A stretch of 64,000 nucleotides of DNA from Heliocidaris tuberculata. Its lineage: Eukaryota > Echinodermata > Echinoidea > Camarodonta > Echinometridae. The translations under genes were made by a program, and so were the position numbers. Below are positions 34,839 to 46,754 of the stretch, one piece after another (position 1 is the stretch's first letter; every line of letters begins with the position of its first letter). The notes beneath the pieces are model-generated. The model was not told where the DNA came from, did no database searches, and worked only from the letters and a program-made list of their open reading frames with translations. Where the stretch lies: contig CM046833.1 in NCBI GenBank assembly GCA_025618425.1, positions 40,139,022 through 40,203,021 on the forward strand, written 5' to 3'.

Positions 34839-35577
34839 GCGGATGATGTACAGGTCTCAATGAGACATCGTGGGGGGGGGGGGGGGGGAGGGCGGTCGTC
34901 GCGATCGATTCGGATTGATTCTGGTGCCCGTAAACTTTTTCTCCCTTTTATTTGTGAAAATTCGGCTCCTTTGGAAGTTTGATTTATGTAAGCATTCCAT
35001 TACTTTATAAATTGAACTTTCAACAGGTTTTTTTGTTGTTTTTTTTTTTGGGGGGGGGCTGTTTCTTAGTTCAGCTTAATTATTTCTGTGATACAATTGT
35101 TTTGTTTGTTCGTTTGTTGTCGAGGTTGATGTTCGATGAGACAGGGTGAAGCCGGGAGGAACATGTAACTGTTAGATGTATTAAGCGGATGATGTACAGG
35201 CCTCAATGAAACATCGGAGGGGGGGGGGGGGGGGGCGGTCGTCGCGATCGATTCGGATCAATTGAAGTGCCCGTAACCTTTTCTGCCTTTTATTTGTGAA
35301 AATTCGGCTCCTTTGGAAGTTTGATTTTAGTAAGCATTCCATTACTTTATAAATTGAACTTTCAAGGTTTGTGTTTTGTTTGTTTGTTTGTTTGTTTGTT
35401 TGTTTGTTTTTTTTTGGGGGGGGGGCTGTTTCTAAGTTGAATTTAATTCTTTCTGTGATACAATTGTTTTGTTCGTTTGTTTGTTTGTTTGTTTTTGTTT
35501 TGTTGTTTTTTTCTTGTGGGGGTTGATGTTCAATGAGACAGGGTGAAGCCGGGAGGAACATGTAACTGTTAGATGTA
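34839..35577 (+). repeat. Tandem duplication, two units of about 345-390 bp
   Basis: Each unit starts GCGGATGATGTACAGG, has a long G-run followed by CGGTCGTCGCGATCGATTCGGAT, then AAAATTCGGCTCCTTTGG, a (GTTT)n tract and CAGGGTGAAGCCGGGAGGAACATG. Units begin at 34,839 and 35,185. It lies inside the 2.2-kb insertion at 33,906-36,145, which also has long G-runs and no gene. Confidence 0.85.
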
Positions 35578-36635
35578 AAAAAAAAAAAAGGGGGGGGATT
35601 TCGGCCACTTCATATTTTAGGACTCTTTATTTCACTTAGGAATATCGGTTGCCACGGTGTAAAGAATGAGCCCCCCCCCCCCCCCACCAAAATTTCCTTC
35701 GAAAACATTTCCACTATGACAATACGTATAGGATACTAATCCTCGCGCTGGGGTGACGGGAGGCCGATGGGGTGGGGGAGGGGGTACGGTAGGGAAAGGT
35801 CAATCCGTCGGGGGGCCATAATCCCCCTGAAAAGAAAATGACAATAAATTCATTTTTTTCTAATTTTTGCATCCTTTACAAGAGACGTACCGCTAATTAT
35901 GCATGTTATGTTTTTATGGCCTTAATTTCTCTGAGCATTAAACCACAGAAACATGGCAAGATCAAATCGCTCACTCTAGCTCTATTCATGGATATACTAT
36001 TCGAACATAATAATATCCATGCTCTGTGTGCGAGAATCTCGCCCAGGTGTAAATGAGATCGTGTGTCATCCACAGGCCACAGGGCTGACGTAACATAAAT
36101 AAATATCATTATTCAGTCATTAAATAAAGTAAAACAATCGTCATTTAGTCTTCATCAAGCTGGTGTATAATGCTTCTCCTTAATATAGAATGCGAGAAAA
36201 GAGCAATTATTTTCAATTGATTTTATGTTTATTATATCGCAAAACAAATGAAATGATGATATGGGGGGCGGTTAAACCGTGCATATTTTTTTGCTTTTTT
36301 TTAAGAGCAATCGACAAATAAACTTCCTATGGTGCTATAACATGCAATTACCGTTTTATATAATGATTTTATTATTTTCTTTTCTCTTCCGAAATATAAA
36401 TACTGTCAAATCTGATGGTTGTGGAATGGAAAGGTAAACTAATATAAAACAAAACTAAACTTATTTTGAGACACTGAGCACTTATCTTTGAGATTTTATT
36501 TCTTTAACTTTTTACTCTGTTTTTAAATTTGTTTTTGTAATAGATTACCCTTTCTTAATTTCATCGAAAAAAATAAATACGTGATATAATATTTCGTTTT
36601 TAACATAGTCTGATTACATATTTTGTAAACATTAT

Positions 36636-37250
36636 TTACCGGAGTTCTAAATGGCCCTTTTCTTAATCCGTGGCAATATCTATATAAAGGGTCCCATTTA
36701 GTTTGATTTAATACTAACGGTTTTTATTAAAATGAAGTATGCTGTAACAAAATGTGAAACCGTACTTGAAAGTATTCCACTGGTTAAATTCATAACAAAT
36801 GTACTCAGAATGATACACGCGTATTACAATGACACAAAAATTAGTTCAAAAAAAAAAAATGGGGGCCTTTAGCAAAGATACAGTAAAAAACCCCCCAATA
36901 ACCTCCAAACAATATCTACATAGAAAAAAGCTACCTTTCTATTTGAAATGTAATTCTTTTGTCAATATTACAACTAAATTTTGAAAAGATACCGCCTCCT
37001 ATCGTTTTGACATGAACATAGAATGACTCATTTACCAATTAATGGTATACTTATAGTTTCGATAACTATACGAAGGGCATGAAAAGTACTCAACCTAATT
37101 GAAAACGAAACACTATCTATATTAATAATATTAATCTTCCCACCATTTTCGAAGGCAACATTGGTCCATTCGACACGAAAATTAATTGTTCGTAATTGAT
37201 TTTCTCATTCAAGGACCAAAGTCGAAATCATTTCACATTTACATTAGAAA
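36636..37250 (+). promoter_or_regulatory. 5' flank of cassette 5
   Basis: It is type-A-like flank joined directly to the LINE 3' region. The dyad is at 37,047-37,071 (TATACTTAT / ATAACTATA). The leader before the ATG matches cassettes 1 and 3. Confidence 0.5.
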
Positions 37251-37305
37251 ATGGGGTCGCACATTCACCGAACCTTTTTGTTCGTCATCCTCGCCTGCCT
37301 TAAGG
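37251..37305 (+). CDS. Cassette 5 signal-peptide exon
   Basis: It encodes MGSHIHRTFLFVILACLK plus one base, with donor GTAAAC. About 130 bp of extra sequence (about 37,360-37,500) lies in the following intron. Confidence 0.8.
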
Positions 37306-40300
37306 GTAAACTAATAATTCTTTATTTTATTTTTATTTTTTTTTTCATTTTTCTTACTTTTTTTTTTAAACCATAACTGGTCTTCTTTATTAAAATAAAA
37401 TTCATGATACAAACATTTATTTCATAAATTGTTCAACATGCTGCTCCATTTTGTCAACCTCATATACACATTTTCTGTTCTTTTGTGTCTTTGTGTCTTT
37501 TCTTACTTTGATCCAGGATTGAATATGTGTAATATCTACTATAACACTCATTCACCGAATTACTTTCCTGAAGATGCACACTTCATCTGTTGATAAACAC
37601 TCCTTTACGTTTCAGAAGGCCTTCCAGTGTATTATGCAGACAATGTCAAATAATGTATCAAAAATATTGATGGCACATGTCGTTGTGATTCATTTTCTAA
37701 ATTGTTTGTGTCCCTATTTAATATGCTACAGTGGTGAGAAACGTTATTGCATACATATTTTCTGGTTATTTCAATGACTTTTGCAGGTAACCGTGGGGAC
37801 TTACAGGCATCCATTGCTAATGACGACCTTCCTGTCACTGGGGAAGATATTGAACTTGTTTGCGGATTTTTGTCTCTCCCCAGCGAATTCTACATGACAT
37901 GGAGGAGAAATGGTTCCGGGAATCTGGCTACTTTTGATTGCTACAATGGTATATCAGCTTGTGAAAAGAACACTTTGAATTCTTATTTTTCTACAGTCAA
38001 TCTGAAGACAGATTCTACACATTTTAATCTAACAATCAAAGATTTAACAATGGATGATAGTGGCATGTATCAGTGCCAAATTATCAGCATCGAAGGTGTG
38101 GAAACAGCTGCAGTAGAACTTGAAGTGTTGTCGAGAGGTAAGACCGTTTCCTGCAATTTCTTTATTACATTCGTCGCTATAGAGTAAGAATTTCATTCTG
38201 AAACATGTTCGCATTATTAAAAGAAAATAATAAAAACAAAAAAAGTGGAGACATCACGATCCCTCTTTGCGCTGATTTCAAGCGTAAATAATATAGCTAA
38301 ATTCAGCTGCAGATTGTTAACTTAATGTTCTATTTCAAGCGTACAAATTTTGGGCATGTAATTAAAATCGGTGCTCCATCATAGATTCTAAAATGTCAAA
38401 TTTGTATTTTACAGGTGTGTGTTTTTTTTTTTTCTTCTCTCTCTTTTTCTCTTTGGTTCAATATAATGCTTTCCTAATTTGATCGCCTTCTCTGTCTTTT
38501 CATATTCACCCCAACCAACTGAAATTGCCATCAGTGACCGAAGCTTTCAAGAGGAATATACAAATATTAGTTTGCAAAGATATCTTGTATTTTCACTTCG
38601 CTACTTTACACGAAAATTATAATGAAAAAACAAATCTTGAAAATATAGTACAAATGTAACAGTATTTGGGTTTGTGGACTTTTTTTTTTTTTTTTTTTTT
38701 AATTCATGACGATTTTTCAATTGGTCAGCCCCACCTGCTGGTGTAGTCATCAGCGATGATCAGTCTCAACTAAGATATGCCGAAGGCGCCTACGTTTCCA
38801 TGACAGCGGGAAAACCACAGGAAATCACATGTACAGCACGAGCACGACCCCCGGCTCTCATTGAATGGCACACGAATGTTGAAGATGTCCAGCTTCGGGA
38901 CCAGTCTAATGTGGTTGAAGGACAAACCTACACATCTCGGGGTGTAGCCACAATAACTCCTTCTACAGAAGATCATAACAAAATCATTCGTTGTCTCGTG
39001 TCCCATCCAGAACTTGGAAACTTGCTTCAAACAACCATTCGTGTTTATATTGCAGGTAATTACAATGAGTTATCTTTTTAAATGATCTTTTTTTTTTTAT
39101 TTGCCAAGTATTTCAATACATATTTCTAAGATTTTTTCCGAAATTCTTCTAGATGAACACCAATACAGCTCCTGTATTTTTTTTTTTTTTTTTTTTTTTT
39201 GTATTTTTATACCAGGAACAAATCTAAAATGCTACCATTACAATTTTAATTAGGGGTTCTGCAACAAAGGAAGAATATTTTTCGTTTTAACAATTTTCTC
39301 AATTCTTTCATTAACTCTCGAAATAAATTATCATTTCATCTGTCTATATTAGTCTTACCAAAGGCCTTACATCTCTCGGCTTCTGCAGGCATTAGCAATA
39401 AAACAGGGACCCATAGTATCGTCGTCTTTCAAAACGTTTCAGAAGTCATTACCTGCAAATGTTTGGGATATCGTCCACCGGCCCTTCTAACCTGGGAACT
39501 TGGGGGCACAGTCGTCTCTGGTGACATTACAGCTTCTGTTACCCAAAATAGCAAGGACCATAGTTTATATGATACTCTGAGTAGACTACACATGCTACCG
39601 GAAAGAAGTTATCATAACAAAATGTTGCGGTGTTTAGCACCTGCCGGGCAAAACCAACTTCAGGCAAGAGTGAAATTAGTTGTTTACGGTGAGTTCATCG
39701 ATATAATAAACTTACCTTTAAACATTCAACCAGGAAGTATATAATATATCATTAGTGAGTCCATGACAACTTGCAGAAAACACCGACATTAATGTTGGTG
39801 TAAGATCCTCTCTAAGACTCTACTTACTAATTTTGAGAAATATTATAAGTTAGATACATGTATGCGATTTTTAAGTTCACTTATCGTCGTTCGTGTCTCC
39901 GATAGTAAAAATTAAATCATGAACTTTGCATACTGTAACATTTGATGTTCAAGGACCACCGGATACTCCGCAACTACTTGGTACCAGTGACTGGCTAGAT
40001 GGGGTATCTGCCACAATCACATGCATTTCCAACTGCGGATATCCAGCACCTGTATTTCAGTGGAACCTCGGAACAACGGATCTTACCAGTGAGTCAGAAA
40101 CATATGAGGAATTTAATGAAGACAACAGAGTGTACGCTAGGAGTGTGCTTACCTTTACGCCAATGAATGACGACCACAACCAATATCTTATATGCCAAGT
40201 CTTTCAGCCTGATGGACACCCAGCGTGGTCCAGGAGTGTAAGAAAAATGATCCATATTTCATGTAAGTGGGCTTCCTTTGTTCACTATATTATATCACAC

Positions 40301-40853
40301 TAACTAGTCTGTTTTGTTGTTGTTTTTTTTTTTCTTTCAAATCCAATGTCCAGCTTGCCGTGTCGTGTTATTTTCACACACAGTGAGGCTTCAATGAACA
40401 GTTGTTACGTTGTAACCTATGTACTCACACATTCCTTCGCTTGCAGATTACTTTTTCATGAGCACCATTTTCGGTCGCAATGAACCAATTTCTGTATGCC
40501 AAAGCCCTGTTCTATAACATCGTATTCCCCCTGTCAATATCCAGATCCCCCCGTTATTGTCGACTTGTCTGTTCGTCGAGATTTAGCTGGTGATGGGAGC
40601 GTTTCTGCACTATTTACATGTCAGGCAGATGCTAGACCAGAAGCCCGTATCATCCGATGGTTATTCAAGGGAGCAAGGCTGGAGAATGATACTAAAACAG
40701 TTATTCAACATATTGATTTCCAAGAAGGGGAAACGGTTACAACAAGTACGCTGATAATTAACGAGCTGAGAGTAATTAAAGAAGGGAAATATGAATGCTT
40801 GGCCGTGACAAGGCTGGGTAACGACAGTGCTGCTATCAACTTAACTTTGTCTT
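37251..40853 (+). CDS. Cassette 5: signal peptide + five intact Ig domains, open 3' end
   Basis: Exons are 37251-37305, 37787-38137, 38729-39055, 39353-39688, 39954-40262 and 40545-40853 (1,687 nt, phase 1 at the end). Every Ig domain has its Cys pair and Trp. Its own fn3 exon has lost the acceptor, so the transcript must continue elsewhere. Joining to the microexon, transmembrane and ITAM-tail exons (48,708-50,817) gives a 718-residue frame. Joining to 56,393-62,527 gives 955 residues. Both sums are in frame. It is the cassette nearest the membrane exons and the best candidate for a complete receptor. Splicing is inferred. Confidence 0.7.
37787..38137 (+). CDS. Cassette 5 Ig1 (V-like) exon
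   Basis: 117 codons: ELVCGFLSLPSEF, MTWRRNGSG, FDCYNGISACEK, DDSGMYQCQI. It is the intact relative of cassette 1's Ig1. Confidence 0.85.
38729..39055 (+). CDS. Cassette 5 Ig2 exon
   Basis: 109 codons: PPAGVVISDDQSQLRYAEGA, ITCTARARPPALIEWHTN, IIRCLVSHPELG. Confidence 0.85.
39353..39688 (+). CDS. Cassette 5 Ig3 exon
   Basis: 112 codons: VITCKCLGYRPPALLTWELGG, MLRCLAPAGQN. The donor is GTGAGT (GTAAGT in the others). Confidence 0.85.
39954..40262 (+). CDS. Cassette 5 Ig4 exon
   Basis: 103 codons. It is nearly identical to cassette 4's Ig4 in both exon and flanking intron, unlike the neighbouring Ig5, which points to a conversion tract. Confidence 0.85.
40545..40853 (+). CDS. Cassette 5 Ig5 exon
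   Basis: 103 codons: LFTCQADARPEARIIRWLFK, INELRVIKEGKYECLAVTR. It differs from cassettes 2 and 4 at many sites. Confidence 0.85.
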
Positions 40854-41230
40854 GTGAGTAAAAATATAAGCCCAAGGTCTTCATATCATAATTATGCATG
40901 CCTCTATGACTGGACTATGTTCAAATCATCTTCATGCTTATGAAAATGGGGAAAATTTATGTGTTTACCTTTAAATTTGACCTAATTACTCACTTCATAT
41001 AGGTTCAGGGCATACAACGCAAAGCAATATCAAAACCCTTAAACCACGCAAAATACATTTTCAAAAAGATCCAGCAATGCCCAAATTAAAAACAAAAACG
41101 CATGCATAGATACGATTTAAATATTTGGAGAATGGGAAGATACTATGTTTTCATGTTATGGATACGTACAAGTAACGTTAATAAAAAGAGCGTCCATCCG
41201 TGTTCTCTATATTTCTCTCAAAGTTACATC

Positions 41231-41364
41231 AATTCCTGACGAACCTACTGCGTTGGTTGTATACCGAAATCAGACGACATCTCTTACTCTCCTCGTTGCT
41301 TGGCAACCGGGATATGATGTTGTATTGATAGTCAACCGAATTTTCCCAACATGTCTTTTAAGCT
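41231..41364 (+). pseudogene. Cassette 5 fn3 exon relic without acceptor
   Basis: It reads IPDEPTALVVYRNQTTSLTL, LVAWQPGYD, then is truncated. The acceptor TTACAG|CTGTTCCTGAC of other cassettes is TTACAT CAATTCCTGAC here. The middle of the domain is deleted and it ends CLLS-TAA. Confidence 0.75.
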
Positions 41365-42440
41365 AGAAATATCATGCTAAAAAATATACGGTGCAATGCT
41401 AAGGCTTCAACTCTTGAAATGTATAATTTCGACAATCCACTAAACGGTCTTTAATTTGTTCGCGACGAGAATATTTTAAAATTTCGATATTAATTTTAGA
41501 AATGCATTTGCGCTCTCATCAACTTAGTAAATAGCTGTCGCATCAAAGCAATAGACCTGATTTTTTTTTTAATTTGTTGTTTAATATGTTAAAGAATAAG
41601 TGCTTTGTTTAGAAATACACTTTTTTTTTAGTATTCTCATCTAAAAAAAGCATACTATATCATAATATTAAAAAAATGAATTATGTCAAAAGAAAATGGG
41701 AAGTTAGAAAGGGCAGCTTTGACTCTTACTTAAAAAAAAAAAAACATAAAAAAAATGTATGCATTTTCAAGAACTCAATGAAGTCTATTGTAAGATAAAT
41801 ATTTATAGCTTTAGCTTCTGAATGAAGCAATTAAAATGCCGACTAAATAAAAGGGAAATTTTATTTGACCATTTAGTCATTTAAATTTCAAAATAAGAAG
41901 TAAAATTGTAGTAAAAACGGGAAAAGATCTGAGAGAAGGTAATAAAGATATCGAAGCACATAACTATACTAACAATACTCGGATATACTAATAAGCATAC
42001 ATTCAAAGTGACGTTATAGACTCATTGTTTAAACAGCAGGCATACAAAACTAAGACCATTAATGTGTTTAAATGAACATAAAAGGACATAAGAACAGAGC
42101 TTTTAATCGTATTTCCTGGTAATGCATACATTGAAAACCCGATTATCATCGGTGTGGTTGTGTGTGTGTGTGTGAGTGCGTGTGTGGCGTTAAAACAGCC
42201 TTTGTCTTTCATTAGCCCGAGGCAGTATTGATGCAGGTGTCAGGGTCTTTTTTTTTTTCCTTTTTTGTTTGTTTGTTTGTTTTGTTCCGTTTTGTTTTGT
42301 TTTGATTTTTTACTTATTCGATTTAAGCTCACTATAAGATGTTCAATATGTGTAACCGTGTTTGGGCGGATTTCAATGATGCAATGAAAAGAAATATGAA
42401 AGCCTATTCAAAATGATAAAAACACATATCAGAAGCAAAT
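41365..42440 (+). other. Spacer after cassette 5
   Basis: It is distantly collinear with the spacers after cassettes 2 and 4 (opening CATGTCTTTTAAGCTAG, later AAGATCTGAGAGAAGG). It has a (TG)n tract near 42,155 and a (GTTT)n tract near 42,260. No gene is seen. Confidence 0.5.
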
Positions 42441-42690
42441 AAGTTATATGTAAAACAAAACAGAAAACTAGGTATAACTGGTTACCAAAGATACTATAAA
42501 GCAATAACTTGAAACAAAATGTACATTGAAAATAGGTACAATTTTTCAAAAAAATACAGCTGAAAGTAAAAGAAATGGTTTCTTCTATTTCGTTTTAACC
42601 ATGAAAATGAAATGACTAATTCACCAATAAGTATTATAGTAATGGAAATTACTGCTCAAACTTGAATGTGATAATCTTATTTGAGGAGTT
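42440..42690 (+). promoter_or_regulatory. Orphan, diverged copy of the cassette 5' flank
   Basis: The order of blocks matches other flanks: GTTACCAAAGATACTATAAAGCAATAACTT, then ACATTGAAAATAGGTAC, then ATGACTAATTCACCAATAAG (each read as separate short blocks). The dyad has decayed and no MGSHIH-type signal exon follows. It marks a further cassette whose 5' and Ig exons are gone. Confidence 0.5.
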
Positions 42691-44535
42691 TAATTTCTAG
42701 TCTCGAGGTCTAAAATACCATTATATACAATATTGTACACATGAAACAATGATGCGTGTCGTTTGTTTGTATATCAGCAGATTGTAGTATGTTTTTTCAG
42801 GGTCCAATAAACATGAAAGATAGACAGTTATCATTGGAAATTCAAGTTAAAGCCAATCTTTTGAATGATACTGTAATACAATTCTGAATCACTTTCAGGA
42901 AAATCCACCACTAATATTATGTGTTTTTTTATAGGAAGATTGTACCCGAAACACTGAAGATATTTATTGGAAAATTAATATGTCGTGTCTGCATTTAGAC
43001 ATAAAAAAAAAAAAAATAAAAATAAATAAATAAATAAAATACTGGCAAGCTACCGCACATGATCTTCAATACAACTCCATTGAAAGTTGCAAGATGAAAA
43101 AGTATGTATTTACTACGACTAATGCATTACAAAACTTTAAATGGTTTATACTCACTGTCTCCTTTATCTCGTTTGACGTGCTACATAGCCTACACGCACA
43201 TTCGCTGGAGGCCTGAAGGTTCTCGCCACTCAGCTTGAGTTGCAAGATTTGTCCTCAAAGAACCAATCTGATATTTTGGCAACTTAGAACTGAAATACCT
43301 TACGCGTGACACATGTACATATTTTGACATTTTCCAAACAGAAAGTCATTTTTTTTGGAGCAAAATTGAAAAACATGCTTATAGGATGACTCCGTGAAAG
43401 ACCGTGTACATGACTTGTGTGTATCTTTGGTGCTAGGAACGTTAGATTCAGATTGCGGGTGGGTTGTAGTTGTTAGTGCGTGCTGTAATAAGATGTACGT
43501 GGTTAAATTGACATGCCGTTTTCCCCTCCCAAGATCGGGGGCATGGATTAGGTGTTGACAAATTGTGTAAAGACGTATTTATATAATTATTGAAGTAGTA
43601 CTGTCTTTGTTAAAAGTTAAAATGATGTACACACATAAATGTGTTGTACATTTGAAGTAAAATAAAACACAAAAACAAACGTTTGAATGCGTAGTCATTC
43701 GTGCTCCTTTGCCGTGCGCGCTTATTAATGTATACCTCTTGGCTGGGCGTTTCATAGCAAACATACATGTGCGCCCCCCCCCCCCCCCCCCAAAAAAAAA
43801 AAATAAATAAATAAAAAATAAATAAATAAATAAATAAATAAAAATAAATGAAAATAAAAATAAAATAAAAATAAAATAAAATAATAATAATAATAAAAAA
43901 AAAAAAAAAGAAATAAATAAATAAAAAAAAATAACAGTTGGGAAAAGTCTCCCTAAAGCAATATTTCAGACAATTTTCCATAAATGTTCATTTCTACTGA
44001 TAGTTCTTGGGTCTCATATGCAATAACACACCCCAAAAAATCTGACTTGTTAGTAAGTATGAGTGATAAAACAAAAAAAAACAAAAAAAAAACAACAAAC
44101 AAACACAAAAAAACTCACTTTTATGAAAGGGTACAAAATTCAAACTTGACAAGAACTGGTATTTGTCCTGGCTAGTATGAAAAAAGTTGAGAACTGTTTG
44201 ACAACATCAGTTGGAACAAGTCTCCCCATTCAAATATTTAAAAATATTTACAGGAAATGTTCATACCTGCAGAAATCTTAGGGTCATTTCTATCAAATGA
44301 AAATAAAATATCTGACAATGTTTTGTGAAAGGGTTCAAAATCCAAGCTTGACCAATGTTTGTTTACTTTCTTGCTGGTATCACCAAAGTTGAGAGTCATG
44401 AAAAGGCTTAGAAATGTCATATTCGGATCATTTAGATACAATTTATGAAAGAACAAATTTTGTTCACTGTATGTCCTGATACATCCTATTAAATTTTATG
44501 GTCGCGTGAGCAAGCCAGGTGGAATATTAAAAGCT

Positions 44536-45101
44536 GCGTTCATACGAAACTATAAGTTAGCAAAACTTTAAGTTAACGAAACCACGACTCCCTAGCAGTA
44601 ACGAGGGTTCACATGAGCCCTAAACAACGCGGGTCCGCTCGCTTTTCATAAGGACCGCTATTCACTTAACACGCGTATTGAATAGCGGTCCTTATGACTA
44701 GCGAGGTTACCCCAAACAACGAGCTGAAACTACAAGCCGAGCGACCGTCGTGGTTAACCCAGGAAGTAGATACTACCGAGTGTGTGTGTACAGTACACAT
44801 ACATATCCTGTGTTCATAACGCGCGAGGGGTGTGACCCGGAAGTTTAACATGAACAGCGAAGTCATCTCTAACCACAAGCTTTCGAAACATGGTGCGAAA
44901 TTGCGACGGAGGAACACCTGCTGCTTGTGGTTTCGACGTTAACCACAAGCTCACTCGTGGCTCTAGAACTACAGGTAAACTTAAAGTTTCGAAACCACAA
45001 GTCCGTTCATACGGTCTGAAACTACATGATAACTACCAGTTAACTTAAAGTTTTGAAACTACAAACAAAACTTAAAGTTTAGCTCCCATCGAGTGAACGT
45101 A
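44536..45101. mobile_element. TIR element with AACTTTAAGTTAAC ends
   Basis: The left end GCGTTCATACGAAAC...AAAACTTTAAGTTAAC and the right end ...TTAACTTAAAGTTTTG...GAGTGAACGT are inverted. More TTCATACG/AAACTAC pieces lie inside. It carries the MITE at 44,630-44,713. Confidence 0.55.
44630..44713. mobile_element. hAT-like MITE, 84 bp, perfect 8-bp TSD
   Basis: It is bounded by AAACAACG (44,622-44,629 and 44,714-44,721). The ends are GGGTCCGCTCGC and GCGAGGTTACCCC; the inner arms ATAAGGACCGCTATTCA / TGAATAGCGGTCCTTAT form a hairpin. Confidence 0.8.
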
Positions 45102-46047
45102 ACTTAAAAGACTCACCGAAAGTAATATTTTGAAACACTAAACAAAGTTAATTGCTCGCTCAAGCAAAAGATGTTGATGATATGTGTAAGGACATACAGA
45201 GAAGAAAGCCTATTTTTTTATGAATTGCCTTTTATTGACCAGAATATGGATAGTACTAAGCCTTTTCATGATTCTCAGCTTGGCTGACACCAGCCAGAGC
45301 CAATATCAATTCTTGTCAAGTCTGGATTTTGCATCCTTTCACAAAATTGGCTTTTGCTCACTCAAGCGTATAATAATGGTTGATATTTTAGTGTCATTTG
45401 ATAGAAGAGTCCCTAAGCTGTCCTCTGGTATAAAAATTTTCTTCGAATATTTTGAAGAAATTATTTGGGTAGATATTTTCCAACTGTAACTTTTTTTTTT
45501 CTGGGACGCACGGTATTGTATCATGTATCAACTGCACGTGCTTTGTTAGCTGTTAATAATTTCGAGAATCATCTGATCCCTAACCGTTCACCCCGTCTCG
45601 AAAACACGGAAACGGTTAGATGATATGTTTCTCTTCACAAATCCCCTGCATTAATGTCCTTATTTTGTTTGGAGCATGGAGGGAGACAATCCTTCCACAG
45701 ATAGGAATAACATGTACCTGTTTGAATATAATAAAAATATAATAAAATATGCTTCTTCCTATGTTTTCTTCACATCTCCCCCCCCCCCCTCCCTTTCAAC
45801 CCTTTGCAGCTTTATTCTTCTCACGAACATAACCAGGCCAGCAGCCAAAGTCATATTGTTGGGGGGGGGGGGGGGGTATGCACTATGCAGGGTGGGAGGT
45901 GATGTATGTGGCTAGGTGAATAATGATTGACTATGAAATCGAACAGCCACAACAAAGGTTATTTTGTGTCTTTAGATTAGAGGAAGGTGATAACACACAA
46001 CCCTCCCATTTGGGGGAATAGGTCATAGGTGACATACGTAAAATATG

Positions 46048-46754
46048 CAATTGCTTCCAGACCATTTCTATCACAATGCAATAGCCTGACCAGAACTCAA
46101 CTTCATTTTTAAAGCCTTAAAGCAATGATTTTTATAATCATTATTTTCTTAGTGATTGTTTGCATAATAACATATATTATATAAATTACTTGGGGATGAA
46201 ACTAACCTTGCTCCAAAGAGATAACTGATCGACCTGATAAAGTTGTACTCTTCCCCTTTTTAGGGTAGTCATTTTCGTACCCTGTAAAAAAACAACAAAA
46301 AAGATAAGGTCAAACATTGACAATCATGGCTTAGCATGAGAGAAGTTATGTGTCCCACCAACTGTGGGAAATTTCATGCCCATCTTGGATATTTGTTTGC
46401 TCATTCACGATCACCTTTTACTCCAAGCTGAGCAAACATCAAAACACCAAACGTTGGTTGAGCACGTAATTACCATCATATTTTTTTTTGTTTTGTTTTT
46501 GTTTTACAGGGTACAAAATTGAATTCCCTAGAAAGGGGAAGAGTACACTTTTATCACTCCAGGTCTATCAGTTATCCCTTTGAAGCAAGGTTAGTTTCGT
46601 TCCCAAGTAATTTATTACAAAATAAATATAATTATGCAAACGATCAATAAGAAATATAATATTTTTAAAAGATCATTGATTTAAGGCTTTAAAGATGAAG
46701 TTGAGTTCTGGCCAGGCTATTGCATTGTGAAAGAAATGGTTTGGAAGCAATTGG
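46048..46754. mobile_element. 0.7-kb foldback element
   Basis: The left arm (46,048 to about 46,300) and right arm (about 46,485-46,754) are about 85-90% inverted copies. They begin and end CAATTGCTTCC / GGAAGCAATTG. A spacer of about 185 bp lies between. No coding capacity is seen. Confidence 0.85.

Larger units (their letters stand above)
32400..36635 (+). mobile_element. Second LINE family, copy 2, with later insertions
   Basis: RT fragments are TFDTVDYDTLREILKQYG, LLWFSSYLNSRSQATLC (32,490-32,610), then YANDTMLYLSG (32,738, Asn in place of the usual catalytic Asp) and WLVTNKLSLNVNKTEYIVI. Insertions lie at 33,141-33,686 and about 33,906-36,145. The C-terminal part at 33,690-33,905 reads LDTLQRIQNRGARLTNILL, then QVPLYLSETF. 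The 3' UTR (36,145-36,635) matches 18,495-18,960. The extreme 3' end is lost at the join to cassette 5. Confidence 0.75.

Noticed and set aside
43610..43981. Open frame on the - strand rich in Phe, Ile and Tyr
   Set aside because: It is produced by an (AATA)n/(A)n tract and C-run.
45220..45489. 89-codon open frame on the + strand starting MNCLLLTRIW
   Set aside because: It lies wholly within an inverted copy of the dispersed repeat and matches the other repeat copies, not a gene.
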